From the NCBI GenBank assembly GCA_023374045.1, contig CM041776.1:347571636-347635635 (forward strand): DNA of 64,000 nt, in the 5' to 3' direction. The notes beneath the pieces were generated by a model. It did not search any database, was not told the origin of the DNA, and worked only from the letters and a program-made list of their open reading frames with translations. The DNA is from Limonium bicolor (lineage: Eukaryota > Streptophyta > Magnoliopsida > Caryophyllales > Plumbaginaceae). Positions 21,868 through 34,255 of the stretch are shown here, in pieces. Each line of letters starts with the position of its first letter. Position 1 is the stretch's first letter. The position numbers and the translations under genes were made by a program.

Positions 21868-24800
21868 TGTAACACCCCAACCACAACAACACACTTTATA
21901 ACCATCTGCAGCGGAAAACATAAACCATCACATTACTTAACCCATTGGTGTTACACCGCCGTTAACCACCCACGTGGTTAACAAGGCTAATACATACACA
22001 TTGTATCGGTCTGATGGACTAGATCCCCGAGCAACTACACAATACAATCCTTATTCCATTTCCAACAATTATTTTACATATACATCCCCACTGTACCGAG
22101 TATTAATTAACCAATGCCGATAACAAATTCGGTCTTACTACACCTATAATACATACACCGTTAAAGGCTACCCATGTATAAACAACCACCCGTCCAACTC
22201 TCGAACGGCTTCCAGCTCCTTGTACCTGAAATAGAAAAGGAAGAAAAGGGTGGCCCCCAAGGGGCTCAGCACCTTTGCTGGTATGGTAATCCCGCAGCCC
22301 GCATGCTACCGGGCCACGCACGACTAATTGTCGTCTTAGCATGCGGTTGATTATATTTGAATCATGCATGTAAACCATAAACACACAACACAACGGGTAC
22401 GGTTCTCTTAAGGAACCGACCCGACCATGATTAGTTCCCTTTAGGGCCTAGAGAATGTTGCCAAACTCATGTTAAACTCGTACCATAACACGTCACCGTT
22501 TCTTTAGATGAACGGATAACTTAACACTAAGGTGCGTCGGATATAGTAATCCAATCACACCGTACAACCATTGTATGCCCCAGTAAACCGACGTGAGTCA
22601 GTAATATAGCTTTGGTTAAGCTAAAGGGAAGATTGGAAACCCAATGAGTAAACAACCATAACATACCCAAGAGAGTCGAATCGGGTATGACATCGACCCC
22701 CGTCCATCACACGCGTGGCCGGAACATGACCGGTCTCCTCCCCCCCATTAGTACACACATACTTATAGTTAAGTAGTTAGAGCTCCTTTATGGAACCTAT
22801 CACATCCACACACCATACGGTATCAAAACCGTGTTAAACACGCAAGGGAGGTTCACACACCTGCAAACAATAACCATACACAACTAACTCACGCATAGCC
22901 GTGGTTAGAACGTTCCCAAGGTTTGGGTCGTTAAATCCGAATACCGATATCTCATGTGTACCTAGATTTGGTTAGCTAAGGTTTAACACCTATTTGAGGT
23001 TAAACGGTATCGGGACCTATTACGCCACATAAATGAATTACTATAAACTCATTACATGTTTAATCTTACAAGGTGGCAAACACTCAGAAAAACACATTGG
23101 CATACAAGCCGGTGTAATCCGGTAGGACACAGGTTGCAAGAAAACCATACCTGTCTCCGGAGTCCACTCCACCATGTCCACTTACGTTCCTCGAACAATT
23201 CTCGAACAACTGGTACATTAAAGTTGTTTTCATTAACATTGGGGTAACATTGTTTGTAACGTCGAATGACCGTAGTTATCCCCGTTAACTAGTTAAATGA
23301 CTTAACATTTTTAACTTGATTTACTCTCACATTTTATTCCAACTTCCCACCCACCAAATTGTCATTATAACTCACCAAACTTGTCCTTAATAACCTTACA
23401 ACATCATTATCCATCAATCCCCATCATTAGACACCATTTTCCAACCTTAAACAACAATTTTAGAGTGGTCCGGGACTTGGTCCTTACCCTAAGTCCCGGA
23501 CCAACACTTACAAACATTCTTCGGCGTATTTCATATTGTGGTCCGGGACCTTGTACTCACCCCAAGTCCCGGACCAAGCCAGTACTCCACCCTCGACCTG
23601 TTTTTGGTATATGGTCCTGGACTTGAACCATAACCTAAGTTCCGGACCAAACCTACAGAATTGTTAAAATGTCATTTTTCAATGGTTGTTACCTTAGTTC
23701 TCCACCTCCATTAATTGTATAAACTTACCAAATGATCTTAGGTATATTCTAATGCCAAAATATCATCTTAAACATCCCTAGTTTCATGTTCAACTTGTTA
23801 CTCAATTTCCTTATATATTCACCAACATTACCTAAACCTTAAACCAATTTCTCCAAGACTTGAACACATCCTAAGAACACCCATTAGATTTCTAAAACTT
23901 CCAAGATAATGCCTAAGTCCTTGTAGCACCTTAGAGCACCTTAATGCATGTTTTCTTCCTTAGCAAAACATTTACCCATTCCTTACATTTCCTAGTTCAC
24001 CAAAGTTCACTTAAACACTTAAGACTCCTTATTCATTTTACAAATTTTCGCCATAGGTTCTCTTAGCATATCATCATTCCAAAACTCATAGTTTCACCCT
24101 TAAACATTCAAGATCACCTAAATCCATCAAGAACACCATCATATACAAAACTTCACCAAATTACTCCACATCACAATATAGTGCACAACTTAGATTGCTT
24201 GGCACTTAGGCCCTTAAATAACATGGCTCTTAGGCCCTTAAATTGCTTAAACCTTAAACACTGAATTTCCACAAGTATATATTGCCTTTGACCTGCAAAT
24301 ACACCCAACAATACATATGCCCTTAATAAACTCTTTGAGAGCATTTCACTAGCTCATTTACCATTGGCTCCTTAGGTATTTTATTAAGCAAATCAAGCTC
24401 ATTTCCTAAGGCATTTAAATCACATTGAGATAGTTTGTTTACCTCCTTCCTTCCAGATTTTTACTTGAACATCCTTGTTCTTCCTTGTTTGGAAATCGGC
24501 AAGAGCACTTGGTTACTTGCCAATGTTCTAACCAACACACAAGTACAACCAATGAACATTCAAGCTTCATGCTTAAACTCACTTACAAACCCTAGGTTAT
24601 ACATATTGTCTTAACACATAAGGGTAGTTGTTTTACCTTAGATCTTGAAGAGAGTTTGGATATATATCAAGAGAGGACTCCACCTAGTCCATGAAAGGTT
24701 GGAATGAGCTATGGAAGAACAAGAAAAGACACCATTAATGGTGTATTTTCGGACAGCACAAAAACATGGGGGAAACCTCATTTTTCTTTGAGTTTCCTTA

Positions 24801-25912
24801 CCTTGAAGCAAAGGAGAACAACAAGGTGTAAAAAGATGTGGTCAAGCTCCATCAATGGTGAATCTCCATGGCACCGAAATGAGGCTTTTGAATATTTGAA
24901 AGGACGGAAGTGTAGAGCTTGCTCCAACTAGAAGAACGGTGGTCTTGAAATTAAATTTGGACCATGAAGCTAGGAGATACAAGCCATGGAAGTTGATGTT
25001 GATGCTGGTGCTGTAGCAATCGTAGAAGAGAGCAAGAAGGGAGGAAGAAGACGTGTGAAATGAGAGGAAAATGAGAGAATGAAGATAATACTTGCTTTTG
25101 CAGATATTAGTATTAATAAGTAACTTTCTCCTTTTTACCTTCTTGCCCTTCCTTCCCTTAATTAATTTCTTTTACATGTTGGTGACTCACCATGCTAAAA
25201 ACCGGCCCCCAGTATTTATTTAGAGATAGTTTGGTCTTTATTGACCCATTTAATTACTTGTAACAACATATGTTACAAACTAGCTTATTTTAGTTACTAT
25301 TCACTAAAACAAGGCACATAGATGTGAAATTTTTGATTTCCCATTGACCTAGACTTCCAAATGTGTTACAAATTAGTACACATATTTATTTAAGAGTAAT
25401 GATGGACACCTAGCCATTCAAAACTCATTTACAAGACAATTTTCCCAAAAATGTGCTTTAAGACTCCTTAAAGCACATTTTGTGTTTTAACTTGTTTTCA
25501 AGCTTGGTTTTCTTTAGTAATTGATTTAATATGTTCATTGACATATTTACAAGGTCTAGGAATGACCTTTAGGTTTTATACAAGGTTAACCAAGTCTATA
25601 GCAATTATTTGCTTAAATTGACCTTAAGGTGTTCCCTTGTGTTTTGTTTGGTTTAATTGTCCACCAACGTTCCCTAAGGACTTAATTAGCCTTATTAAAT
25701 CATAATTGGATTTTACAAAGTCTTGGTATGCTCTTTGGGTCCTAACCAAACTCACTCCAAGCTTAGAGCATGTTTTTGCTCAAACCATTTCTTAGTATTT
25801 TATTATGTTTTACCATGGTTTAAGTTGCACACTGATGTTTCTAAGGCACTTTTTAGCCTTTAATTACCATAGTTTAACATTTAACCAACATATCAAGGTT
25901 TGGGGTATTTTA
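21868..25912 (-). repeat. Element C 5' LTR (4.05 kb)
   Basis: Pairs with 13162-17163. The hairpin array is at 23463-23650, the U3 palindrome AAAATGTGCTTTAAG at about 25448-25481 (one arm is damaged in the other LTR), GGTGACTCACC at 25181-25191. The short ORFs repeated in both LTRs, such as 96 aa at 22103-22393, look incidental. Confidence 0.92.
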
Positions 25913-26399
25913 GGTACGGTAGCTGGAAGTATACCATGAGCATGTATAGAATTAAAAAAAAGTTGAATAAAAGAGCTAGTCAAAATAATTAGCGTGTGTA
26001 ATGATGATACCACGCAGCGATATGGTTTCCTCCATGACCATAATTATGGAAGAACGTGTAGAAAACACCGTCACGTGGAGTAGAAACCGGCATGAAGCTG
26101 CTACTTAAAAGGGTAACTTAACCCTAAAGTAGTTGGGCATACTGCTTGCAGAGCGAGTGAGCCCATATCGCATAGGTTAGACTTACCTAACAGATTTGGG
26201 AAAACAAATGATGTGTTTACATCTCCCGATCAAACCATACATGAATATACATACACCTAACAGACATAGGTAGTATAGCCAGAATGGCTACAGCCCGACC
26301 CGAGAGGGAAAGGGTAATATATACGTAGCACATTAGTGCACGAATATTCCATATGAGTGGAACATCTTGTACTTATTACTTCAAGATGATATATTCGTA

Positions 26400-26438
26400 G
26401 ATTACGTGGGCGTAATCATTTTTAAGGGGGGTAGAGCG
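26400..26438 (+). other. Second, internal hairpin-polypurine module of element B
   Basis: GATTACG-TGGG-CGTAATC hairpin followed by TTTTTAAGGGGGGTAGAGCG, about 1.5 kb upstream of the tract at the LTR. Matches modules in C and E. Confidence 0.7.
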
Positions 26439-27059
26439 ATTTCACACGCTTAAAATATACCGTACGTAGGAGTACGTAGCGCATGGTACGCATGCTGTAA
26501 ACTATTATTGTACGTAGAGTAAAAGTATTATGATTGTGTTATTATATTACCCGAGGTAATATTGTGATGTATTATGTGTATGAACATATATATATTTTAG
26601 TTCGCATTAGTTGTGGCTAATAGGAAAGGGAGAACAGACAGAGTGTTCTTATCCTATTTCCGATTATTTATGCAAACATTGCGAACATTAAACACATAAA
26701 CACCTAGCTTGTTAACTCCGGTTGTGAGTGCAAGTAGGTTTATCTGGTAGCTCCAATGGGAGATTTCAAATAGAAGGAGTAGAAAGCTCCGTACTATATG
26801 ATTTGTGATTCGGTATGAAACCGATTATTGAAATGCGATAAGTAAATCGGCATGAGACCGATGTGTAACCTAGTGGAGGTAAAACCTCTAGGAGTTGTAT
26901 GAATAATTATAAGTCTAGGGAACTTGGTATATGGTTAGGATACATGATCCTATATGCCAATGACTAGATTAATTACACTAGTTGACTTGTGTAACTATGG
27001 AACACAAGGTGGCAGATATCAAGAGGAAACAAGATTAGAAATGAATAAAACAATTAATT

Positions 27060-27195
27060 GATTGAAATTGACGTGGGAAGTTGAACTTGATCCTGGTCCG
27101 ATCAAGCGAAACCGAACACAAATTGAGGTGAGAGATAGTTCAACACTGATGCCGACCACGTCGGGGTTGAATGACTCTTGAAACTTCCTACAAGC
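27060..27195. other. 3' block of element B conserved in C and D
   Basis: Contains GACGTGGGAAGTTGAACTTG, CCGAACACAAATTG and CAACACTGATGCCGACCACG. Its relatives lie at 17930-18065 (element C, opposite strand) and 37450-37590 (element D). The antisense frame preserves a NPDV..ISVEL-type pattern, but stops occur in D. Role unknown. Confidence 0.65.
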
Positions 27196-27231
27196 GGACA
27201 CAGATATGATTAGAAATTGGAATTAGGGCGT

Positions 27232-27440
27232 CACTCGAAGAGCTGTGGATCGTGGAGTCCTTCGTCATTAGACCGGTGTGTCTGTGAGTGACATCACCCA
27301 AAGAACCGTGGACCGCAGAGCCCTTTGTCATTAGACCGGTGTGTCTGCGGGTGATTAAGGAAATTAGGTGATACTGTCCGAGGAGCCGTGGACCGCAGTG
27401 TCCTTCGTTACTAAACCGGTGTGTCCACGGGTGTTTGACG
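27232..27440 (+). repeat. Threefold direct repeat in element B 3' region
   Basis: Three imperfect units about 70-85 bp apart, each with GTGGAYCG, CCTTYGT, ACCGGTGTGTC. An open antisense frame (27188-27637, 149 aa) spans them and is therefore repetitive; I do not call it a gene. Confidence 0.7.
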
Positions 27441-27893
27441 TTGGTTAGCATGGGGTTGGGGATCGTCAAGTCCTGGTCTTTATGACTGCTTCCCTGTGAT
27501 TTGCCATCGTTAAATATATGCACACACATACACATGGAGTGATGTAGAGGTATCCTCGCGAGATACTGGCATATGAATAAGGGTGCGTGGGGTACCCCTT
27601 GTGAGACACCTTTGAGTACTTCTTGTTGGTTTTGCACCTTGTCTAGTGCTGTGTATGATTGAGTTTTGCACCTTGTCTAGTGTTGTGTATGATTGAGCTT
27701 TGCACCTTGTTTAGTGCTGTTTATGAATGAATGTGTCATGATTATTGACTATATGGAATGAGACTATGGCTGTATCAAATGTGATACATATAGACTAGGT
27801 CTGAACGTAGTGGGATGTACTCCCTAGTGATGATCTGTCTGTTTGGTTACTTAGTGGAACTTGATTCCTTAGGTGAATTGTTGATGAGTAAGG

Positions 27894-27927
27894 ACTTCGG
27901 GACGAAGCCTTTTTAAGGGGGGTAGAC
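27894..27927 (+). other. Polypurine tract and hairpin of element B
   Basis: Hairpin GACTTCGGGACGAAGCC, then TTTTTAAGGGGGGTAGAC, directly before LTR start TGAAATACCCC. Confidence 0.88.
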
Positions 27928-30580
27928 TGAAATACCCCTAACCTTAAAAAATTAATTAAATGATCTATTAATGATCTAAGATGGTTAATAAACATCTAAA
28001 TACCATTGGGGAACAATCTAAAAGATCTCAACAAGGCAAAACATGCTTTAAGATCGGTAAGGCCAAAAATGTGCTTTAAGACACCATAAAGATTGTATGA
28101 CCTCAAATAGGATCCAAAGTGGATTCCTAAGTATTATAATGAAGTAAGGAACACAACAAAACTATTCTCAAAGAAAACTAAGCTCAGAAACACCCTGTGA
28201 CACAAAATGTGCACTAAAACACCTTAAAGCACGTTTTTGTGTATGAGCTCTAAGATAATGACTTTTTGTCATTTTAAAGACTGGAGTATATCATTTAAAT
28301 TATTAATTTGAAATGATAGACTATATTATAAAGTCTAAATCCAAGTTTGAAAATAAAAATCAAAATATGACATTTATTTGTGAATAGTAACCCAAATAGT
28401 GCATTTCTAAGCAAATTGACCAAGTTTGGTCAATGGTCAATTAATTGACCCTTCTAGCCTTATGGTCGTCGGCAGGCATGGAGGAGGGAAGACAGCACAC
28501 ACATCATTAAGTGCTAAATATCTACTTAAGTGATGAATCACCATTTTACTATAGCAAAAGTTACTTTTCAATCATTTAAGCTTCCTTCCTTGCATTCCCT
28601 TGCCTCTTGTCCCATTCCAGCCGAGCCCTCTGTGTTCCCAGACCCTCTCAAGCTTTGTTCTTGAGTAAGGAAGACAATTCAATCTCTTAAGCACCTAAGG
28701 TAATGGTTTAAGGCATATTTTAGCTCTTATTCTTCATCTCTTCATTACCTACACTTGGAGGTCATGATCTATCACTTCCTATGGCTCATTATCTGTGTTT
28801 TAAGGTTAGAACAAACACCAATCTCGGCTGAAGCAAGTTTAGGGACCAAGGTTTCCAAAATTTGCATTTTAAGGTAAAAACATACCTTAACCTTCTCCTT
28901 TCTTCATACGGTTTTCTTCTCTTGATTTTTATGAGTTTATACACTCATAATCTTCATATTTACATATTCATTCAGTTGGTTAACCATTTGGAGCAAGGGT
29001 GGCCGAAATCTAAAGGAAATACCATTCTTTAAGGCATTTTGCCAAGGTAAAACCTATTACCATAGAAGCTTGTTGTTGTCTAGCTATTTCCTATGTTGAT
29101 ATGGTGAATTTAACACCATTTGGTGTGTTTTATTCAGGCCGAAATCCTTTGGAAGTTCCCTTGCATTTTTAAGGTGATTTTTGCCTTAAATCTTACATTA
29201 ATTGTTCTTTATGGTTAAGCTCATGCTTGGAGTATAACCATATCGTATTTTGGTGTATTAAACATGTCTAAATGATGTGATGATTTTTCTTCCAAGCTGC
29301 CGAGTGGTTACAAGGAGAAATCAAGGTATAAACACCTTAAAACTTATGATTTTATGATTTCTTAGCATATATATTTATTATGCCAAGAGTGGAGTTAAAT
29401 ATATGGGTTATATTAACCTAAAAATGGAAAAAAATGACTAAGATAAGTTAAGCTAGTCATTTAAGTGGTTTATTTAACATAATGGTCAAATTATGACATT
29501 ATGTGGAAAAATAAATAAAGCAAAGAAAGGCCGAGAGCTTATGTTATATTTTGAGCAATTTATGTGTAATTTTATGTTATAAAGCAAAGTTGTAATAAGG
29601 CCATGTCATTAGGCCATTTTATTTAAGTTTAAAAGCTTAATTAATTTAATTATGCACTTACTATTAAGTAAGGGGTCAAAGCCGAAAATAAATAAACTTT
29701 AGAGGGCTGTAGGTGAATATAGCCGAAAATTGGGATTTAAAATGTATTTAAATAAAAATTATAAGATTTTATAAAGTTTTGGGGTGAAATTGTAAATATT
29801 GGAAAGTTTGGGGTAATCTATGTAATTACCGAGAAAGTGGGGTCAAAATGATGTTTGGAAGTCAAACATTGACCAAGCAAAAGACTTTGACCAGATTTGA
29901 TGATTTATTAATTTAATTATCAAATTACTAAGTTATGTATTAAAATTGTAAAAATTACATAACATATGGGTATATTTGAGATTACCGAAAGTTTAGGGTA
30001 TAAAATGGTATTTTATACACCTATGGGTTGTTAGGAATTTTTAGGAATTTACTTGGTTAAATTTGGAGTTAATATGGATTATATAAGTATAATATATGAT
30101 ATTTTATATCATTGTTACATATAGGTAACATATATGGTGGAAACCGTAAATATTGAAAATATAAGGTTAGGAATAATATTTATAACCTTTTGGTATAGTT
30201 TGGGAATTTTTGGAGTTATATATAAGGTTTTACAAAGATATATGTATGATATATAGTTTTAATGACATTAGAAAACCATGTATTCTAAATTGGGTTAGAT
30301 TTGTTATTTATGGAAGTTTAGCGGTTTATGATGAAAGCCGTGAGTATAAGGGGCTGTTTGGTAATATATAACAATTGGTAACTATAGGTTATAATTGTTT
30401 TAATGACATAAATGTCATAATATATGTTATATAGCTATAATATAACATTATATAAATTATGTGGTGGGTTTTGTAAATATTTAAGAAAATAAATGCTGTT
30501 CGGTAATAATGGGATTTTAGAACAAAAATTTATAATATGGTTTCAACGCCCACCCATGACGTTTGGCGAAATTACACAGC
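27928..30580 (+). repeat. Element B 3' LTR, 5' portion
   Basis: Starts TGAAATACCCCTAACC, like element E. It has a diverged U3 palindrome near 28201-28242. From about 29690 to 30480 it is AT-rich with degenerate repeats around CCGAAA..GGGG..AAAT, the mirror of the AT-rich part of the E LTRs. The Athila insertion ends it at 30580 with flank ACAGC. Confidence 0.8.
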
Positions 30581-30844
30581 TGATAAGTGTCAAAATGAGC
30601 ATGTTTTATAGGTGTATTTCATGTTTAATATTAGCACTTTTCTTGCTCATTTCTCCACTTCGGTTAGTTTTCCTCTAGTTTATGTTTTATTGTTTATCTT
30701 ACAAAATTATTGGTTTAACATGAGGAAAACCAAGCCGGGAGTGAAATAGACGAAGAGACGAACACGTAGACGCAAACGGCTCAGGAAACAGAGTCCAAAC
30801 GAAGAATCTAGAGCCGGTCAAAGTTTGAAGTAAAATAGGCCACG

Positions 30845-31010
30845 GTCAAGCTGCAACCGCCCAAGAGGAGGCGGACGTCTCAGATGCAACCGCCTGGCGG
30901 ACGTCTCACAGGCAACCGCCTGATAAGTGGCGGACGAGACTGGTGCAACCGCCTCGTAACTGGCGGACGTCACACGCGGACCACTCTCGCACAACCGCGC
31001 GAGGCGGTCA
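30845..31010. repeat. Short palindromic array in Athila-like LTR
   Basis: About four units of roughly 33 bp, each with GCAACCGCC and GGCGGACG arms that can pair. The same idea as the Tekay-like LTR arrays, with no shared sequence. Confidence 0.75.
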
Positions 31011-31224
31011 GCACAAGAGAACCGGCGGTCCCGAATTAAATCAATGCCGCGACTAGTTTTCTTCTGGTCGCAGTCGTCTTCAACTTGAATCGTCTTATCT
31101 ATCTACTCCGACGCCTACCTTAAATCGCTCCTGCAATCTGCCTCCTGTCCCCTGCAATTAATGCTTCAATCAATGAAGCAATCAATGAAGCAAATATCTA
31201 CGTACCACTACTCTTCATTTCTTC

Positions 31225-31232
31225 TATAAATA
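31225..31232 (+). promoter_or_regulatory. TATA box of Athila-like LTR
   Basis: TATAAATA in the LTR, about 350 bp from the hairpin array and 970 bp before the LTR end. Predicts transcription starting near 31255-31265. Confidence 0.65.
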
Positions 31233-32203
31233 CCCATTCCCTACAGCCTTGTACGAGTGCACGGAGAAAACCAGAAAATCACTCATTCTCACCTCATTCA
31301 TTCTCTTCCATTAACACTCACGTACATCTCATACCCCAGTTCTCTAAATTCTCAAATTCACCCACTTCACTTATAATAACCTACGTACATGTTTCACTCT
31401 TCGACCTCTCCATTTCTCCATTCACTAATCACGTCTCCGTGCTGTTATTACGTCCAACCTCTGTCAGATTTATTACCAGTTAATATGTCTGGCTAAGGAG
31501 GATTTGCTCCGGGCAAGGTTTTTAATTATGGTTTGTTTAATTATGTAATCAATATTTCTACCGGTTTTAATAAATACAGTTTGTTACGCTTAAAGGATTT
31601 CTCTCACCATTTTAATAAATTACATGAATTTATTAAAATGCTTTCCTAAGTCTATTTTGATCAGACCAGGTGATAAATAGACAGGTTATTTAAGCCGTAA
31701 ATCTGGAGAAAACTTATTATGATTTAATAAGTTAGTATTTACAGATGCAATTATAATTCCTCGAATTTAACGTCCGTTTACATAGTTTGCTCGAACCTTG
31801 ATTAGACCGAGCATTTTCTGGTAAACGAGTTCTTAAGGGTCTATGACTTAGTCCTTAGGATAATAACAGGAATTTGCCAAACTAATATTAAACCGGAGAG
31901 ATAGCATAATTAATCAGATTATATAAAACCTGAACCCGGAGTTCCATTTAATTCATCTGCACTCAGTAATTTAATCTGCTCTTTTAATTCTCTAAAAACA
32001 AGTCAATTAACTTCCCCCCTTTTGTGACAAGCTTAGGAACTACTTTAGCTCGCTATAAGTCCCACGGTTTGACCCCGGCCGCTTCTGTCTTCTACACTAC
32101 GACACCGGGTTTTAATTTGCAGCCCGACGGATATTTTGAGTATTAATTTCTTCTTTTAATAACTACACCTCTTCTAATCACTCACGATAATCCATCTGCA
32201 AAA

Positions 32204-32222
32204 TGGCGCCGTTGCCGGGGAC
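32204..32222 (+). other. Primer binding site of the Athila-like element (tRNA-Asp)
   Basis: TGGCGCCGTTGCCGGGGAC, the usual Athila primer site complementary to tRNA-Asp, three bases after the LTR. Confidence 0.92.
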
Positions 32223-32329
32223 TTGATTTAATCTAGTCCCTAAGCCCCGGTTAATTCACCTGTTTATTACAATAATCTGTTAATCTACTAAAATAATTAA
32301 ATTAAAAAAAAAAAACTGTTAATCCAATT

Positions 32330-32600
32330 TCGGACATATAACCTCGGACATCTGATTTGGACATCGGACTTCGACTTCTGATCTGACTTGGACATCTAAT
32401 TTTGGACATCGGACTTCTGACATTTGTTAATATTATTGTTATTTATTTCTGTCATTTCGTTCCATTGTCATTTCGTTCCCTTGTCATTTCGTTCCATTGT
32501 CTCTAACTACTAACTTTAAATTTCTGTCATTTCGTTCCATTGTCATTTCGTTCCCTTGTATACTAACTACTAACTTTAAATTTCTGTCTACTAATTCCTA
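32330..32600 (+). repeat. Short tandem repeats in the Athila-like leader
   Basis: First repeats around TTGGACATCGGACTTC (32345-32420), then TGTCATTTCGTTCC repeated about five times inside a larger duplication of about 75 bp (32450-32600). No ORF. Confidence 0.8.
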
Positions 32601-32654
32601 ACACTTTTATTATTCTAACGTATAACCAGTTCTTTTCTCTGTTTTGAGTGGTGT

Positions 32655-34229
32655 ATGCCTTTCACCAGGTCACAGAGCCTCCCAGAGAATATTAATCACA
32701 CGGTTGGTTACATCCCAGAAATCGAGAGAACCTTTCTGCGCAATCTCAGGCAGAGACGAACTCAACAGAACATTACCAACAGTGATAGATTCTGACCCGG
32801 AAGCTAACATGGCAGCTACACCAGCAACGGTTCGAAATATCAACAGGCCGTCTAACCAAGGACAACAGCCTGCTATCGTCCTTCCTCACCTCAGCCCATC
32901 CGAATACGAGAGTGGCAAAGCTGAAGCCATATCATCAGATTCGATGTGTGAAGGAGTTGGGCATGTTTGATGGCACCAGTCCAGACGAAGCCCTGTTACA
33001 TGTTACAAAATTCTTACAACATGCCAATAGCCTTACTGCAACCGACGCAGTACTTCAATATGCAAGATTGTCTTATTCCCACACAGCCTGACGGGAAACG
33101 CGAGCAAGTGGTATCATAGCTTAACACCGAGTACCATTGTTACCTGGGACGACATGGCCACCAAGTTCTATGACAAATTCCTACCTCCGAGCCGAACTTT
33201 GGAGATGATTGCTGAAATTTATAATTTTAAGCAACCAGGGTCGGAGAATATTTGTGAAACTTGGGACCGTTTCAAAGGTCTACTACTCACTTGTCCTCAC
33301 CACGGTCTGACGAAGGAACAAGTATCACAATTGTTTACAAAGGCTTAATCGGTCCGTGCAGAACAATGGTGTTATCTTCGTTAGGGGCTGACGTTCTGAA
33401 AAAGCCGGGAGCACAATTTCTGAACAGCATGGAATCTCTCTGTGAGGAAATCAGAGACTGGGCCTCCGGTGGATCAAGGAGCGGTACTCCAGGATTATAT
33501 CATGTTGGGGAGAGTGATAACAAATTCGACCAGCTCATGAGAAGCCATGAGCAACTCATGGAAAGCAATGCTCAGCAAGCAACAAAAGTGAGCACTCTAC
33601 AGAAAGTGGTCGAACAGATGGCTATGAATTCCTTCCCTCAGCAAGCTAAATCGATGATTTCCCGACCACCTACTACCCCTCCAGGCTATGCTCCTCAATC
33701 TCAAACGTCACCAACAATTTCTTGTACGCAATGTTGCGGGCCTCATGATTACGATCAATGCCCCCAACTACAAGAAATGAAAGCAGCGGAGGAAGCAAAC
33801 TACATCACCAACAATTCAGGATACAGACAACCATGGCAACGTAACATGCAATCCAACCTTAGCTACTCAAACACCGGAAATATCCAAAACCCACATACCC
33901 TACAAACATCCCAAAACTACAGACCTCAATCCAATTTCCAAGGAGGCCCAAGGCAATATCAACAACAGCCTTATGGCAACGAAGCTTCATCGAGCCGATC
34001 AGCTCCACCTCCTTCGAATCTTGAGTCTGATATGTCTCAGATGCAGGAGATGTTCAAAGCGATGATGGGTAAATCACGAGATACGCAAGAAGAGGTCGCA
34101 GCTCTGCGCAAAGATCAAAAAGCCTTGCAATCTCAAATCCAACAGCTACTCACTCAACAAAGACCACCTGGTCAATTCCCTTCACAACAAATCCCAATCC
34201 GAAGGAACAAGCAAATTCAGTCCTTATAG
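32655..34229 (+). pseudogene. gag: Athila-like gag, frameshifted
   Basis: Starts MPFTRSQSLPENINH at 32655 and meets a TGA at about 32790. Homology continues in other frames: FDGTSPDEALLHVTKF (about 32965-33015), the capsid piece FYDKFLPPSRTLEMI (33154-33348), then, one frame over, a longer piece to 34229 with LSSLGADVLKKPGAQF. It has the Athila-type knuckle CTQCCGPHDYDQCP (about 33724-33765), a Gln/Asn-rich spacer and a coiled-coil-like Gln-rich end. The product would form the particle and bind element RNA. At least three frame breaks make this copy dead. Athila gag and pol form one polyprotein, so the stop at 34229 is probably also a mutation. Confidence 0.85.
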
Positions 34230-34255
34230 ACGATGGCACATCACAATCAACAAAC

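Larger units (their letters stand above)
13162..25912 (-). mobile_element. Element C: complete non-autonomous Tekay-like element with two LTRs and no coding region
   Basis: Minus orientation, 12.75 kb: 3' LTR 13162-17163, polypurine tract 17164-17180, internal region 17181-21850, primer site 21851-21862, 5' LTR 21868-25912. GGTA flanks both ends (13158-13161 and 25913-25916), the remains of a 5-bp target duplication in element B. The terminal CA of the right LTR reads TA. The 4.7-kb internal region has no gag, pol or AlkB homology. LTR sequence and primer-hairpin loop are closest to T1. Confidence 0.88.
25913..30580 (+). mobile_element. Element B, right part: 3' internal region and 3' LTR start
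   Basis: Continues B after element C (flank GGTA). Internal region 25913-27927 ends with a polypurine tract; the LTR begins TGAAATACCCC at 27928 and is cut at 30580 by the Athila element. No coding homology. Joining it to the left part rests on orientation, flanking sequence and LTR-end similarity, since the two LTR pieces do not overlap. Confidence 0.75.
30581..32200 (+). repeat. Athila-like 5' LTR (1.62 kb)
   Basis: Starts TGATAAGTGTC, ends CCATCTGCA just before the primer site. Includes a hairpin array (30845-31010) and a TATA box (31225-31232). Confidence 0.9.

Noticed and set aside
27188..27637. 149-aa ORF on the minus strand over the B 3' region
   Set aside because: Made of the threefold nucleotide repeat; no domain, and not open in C or D.
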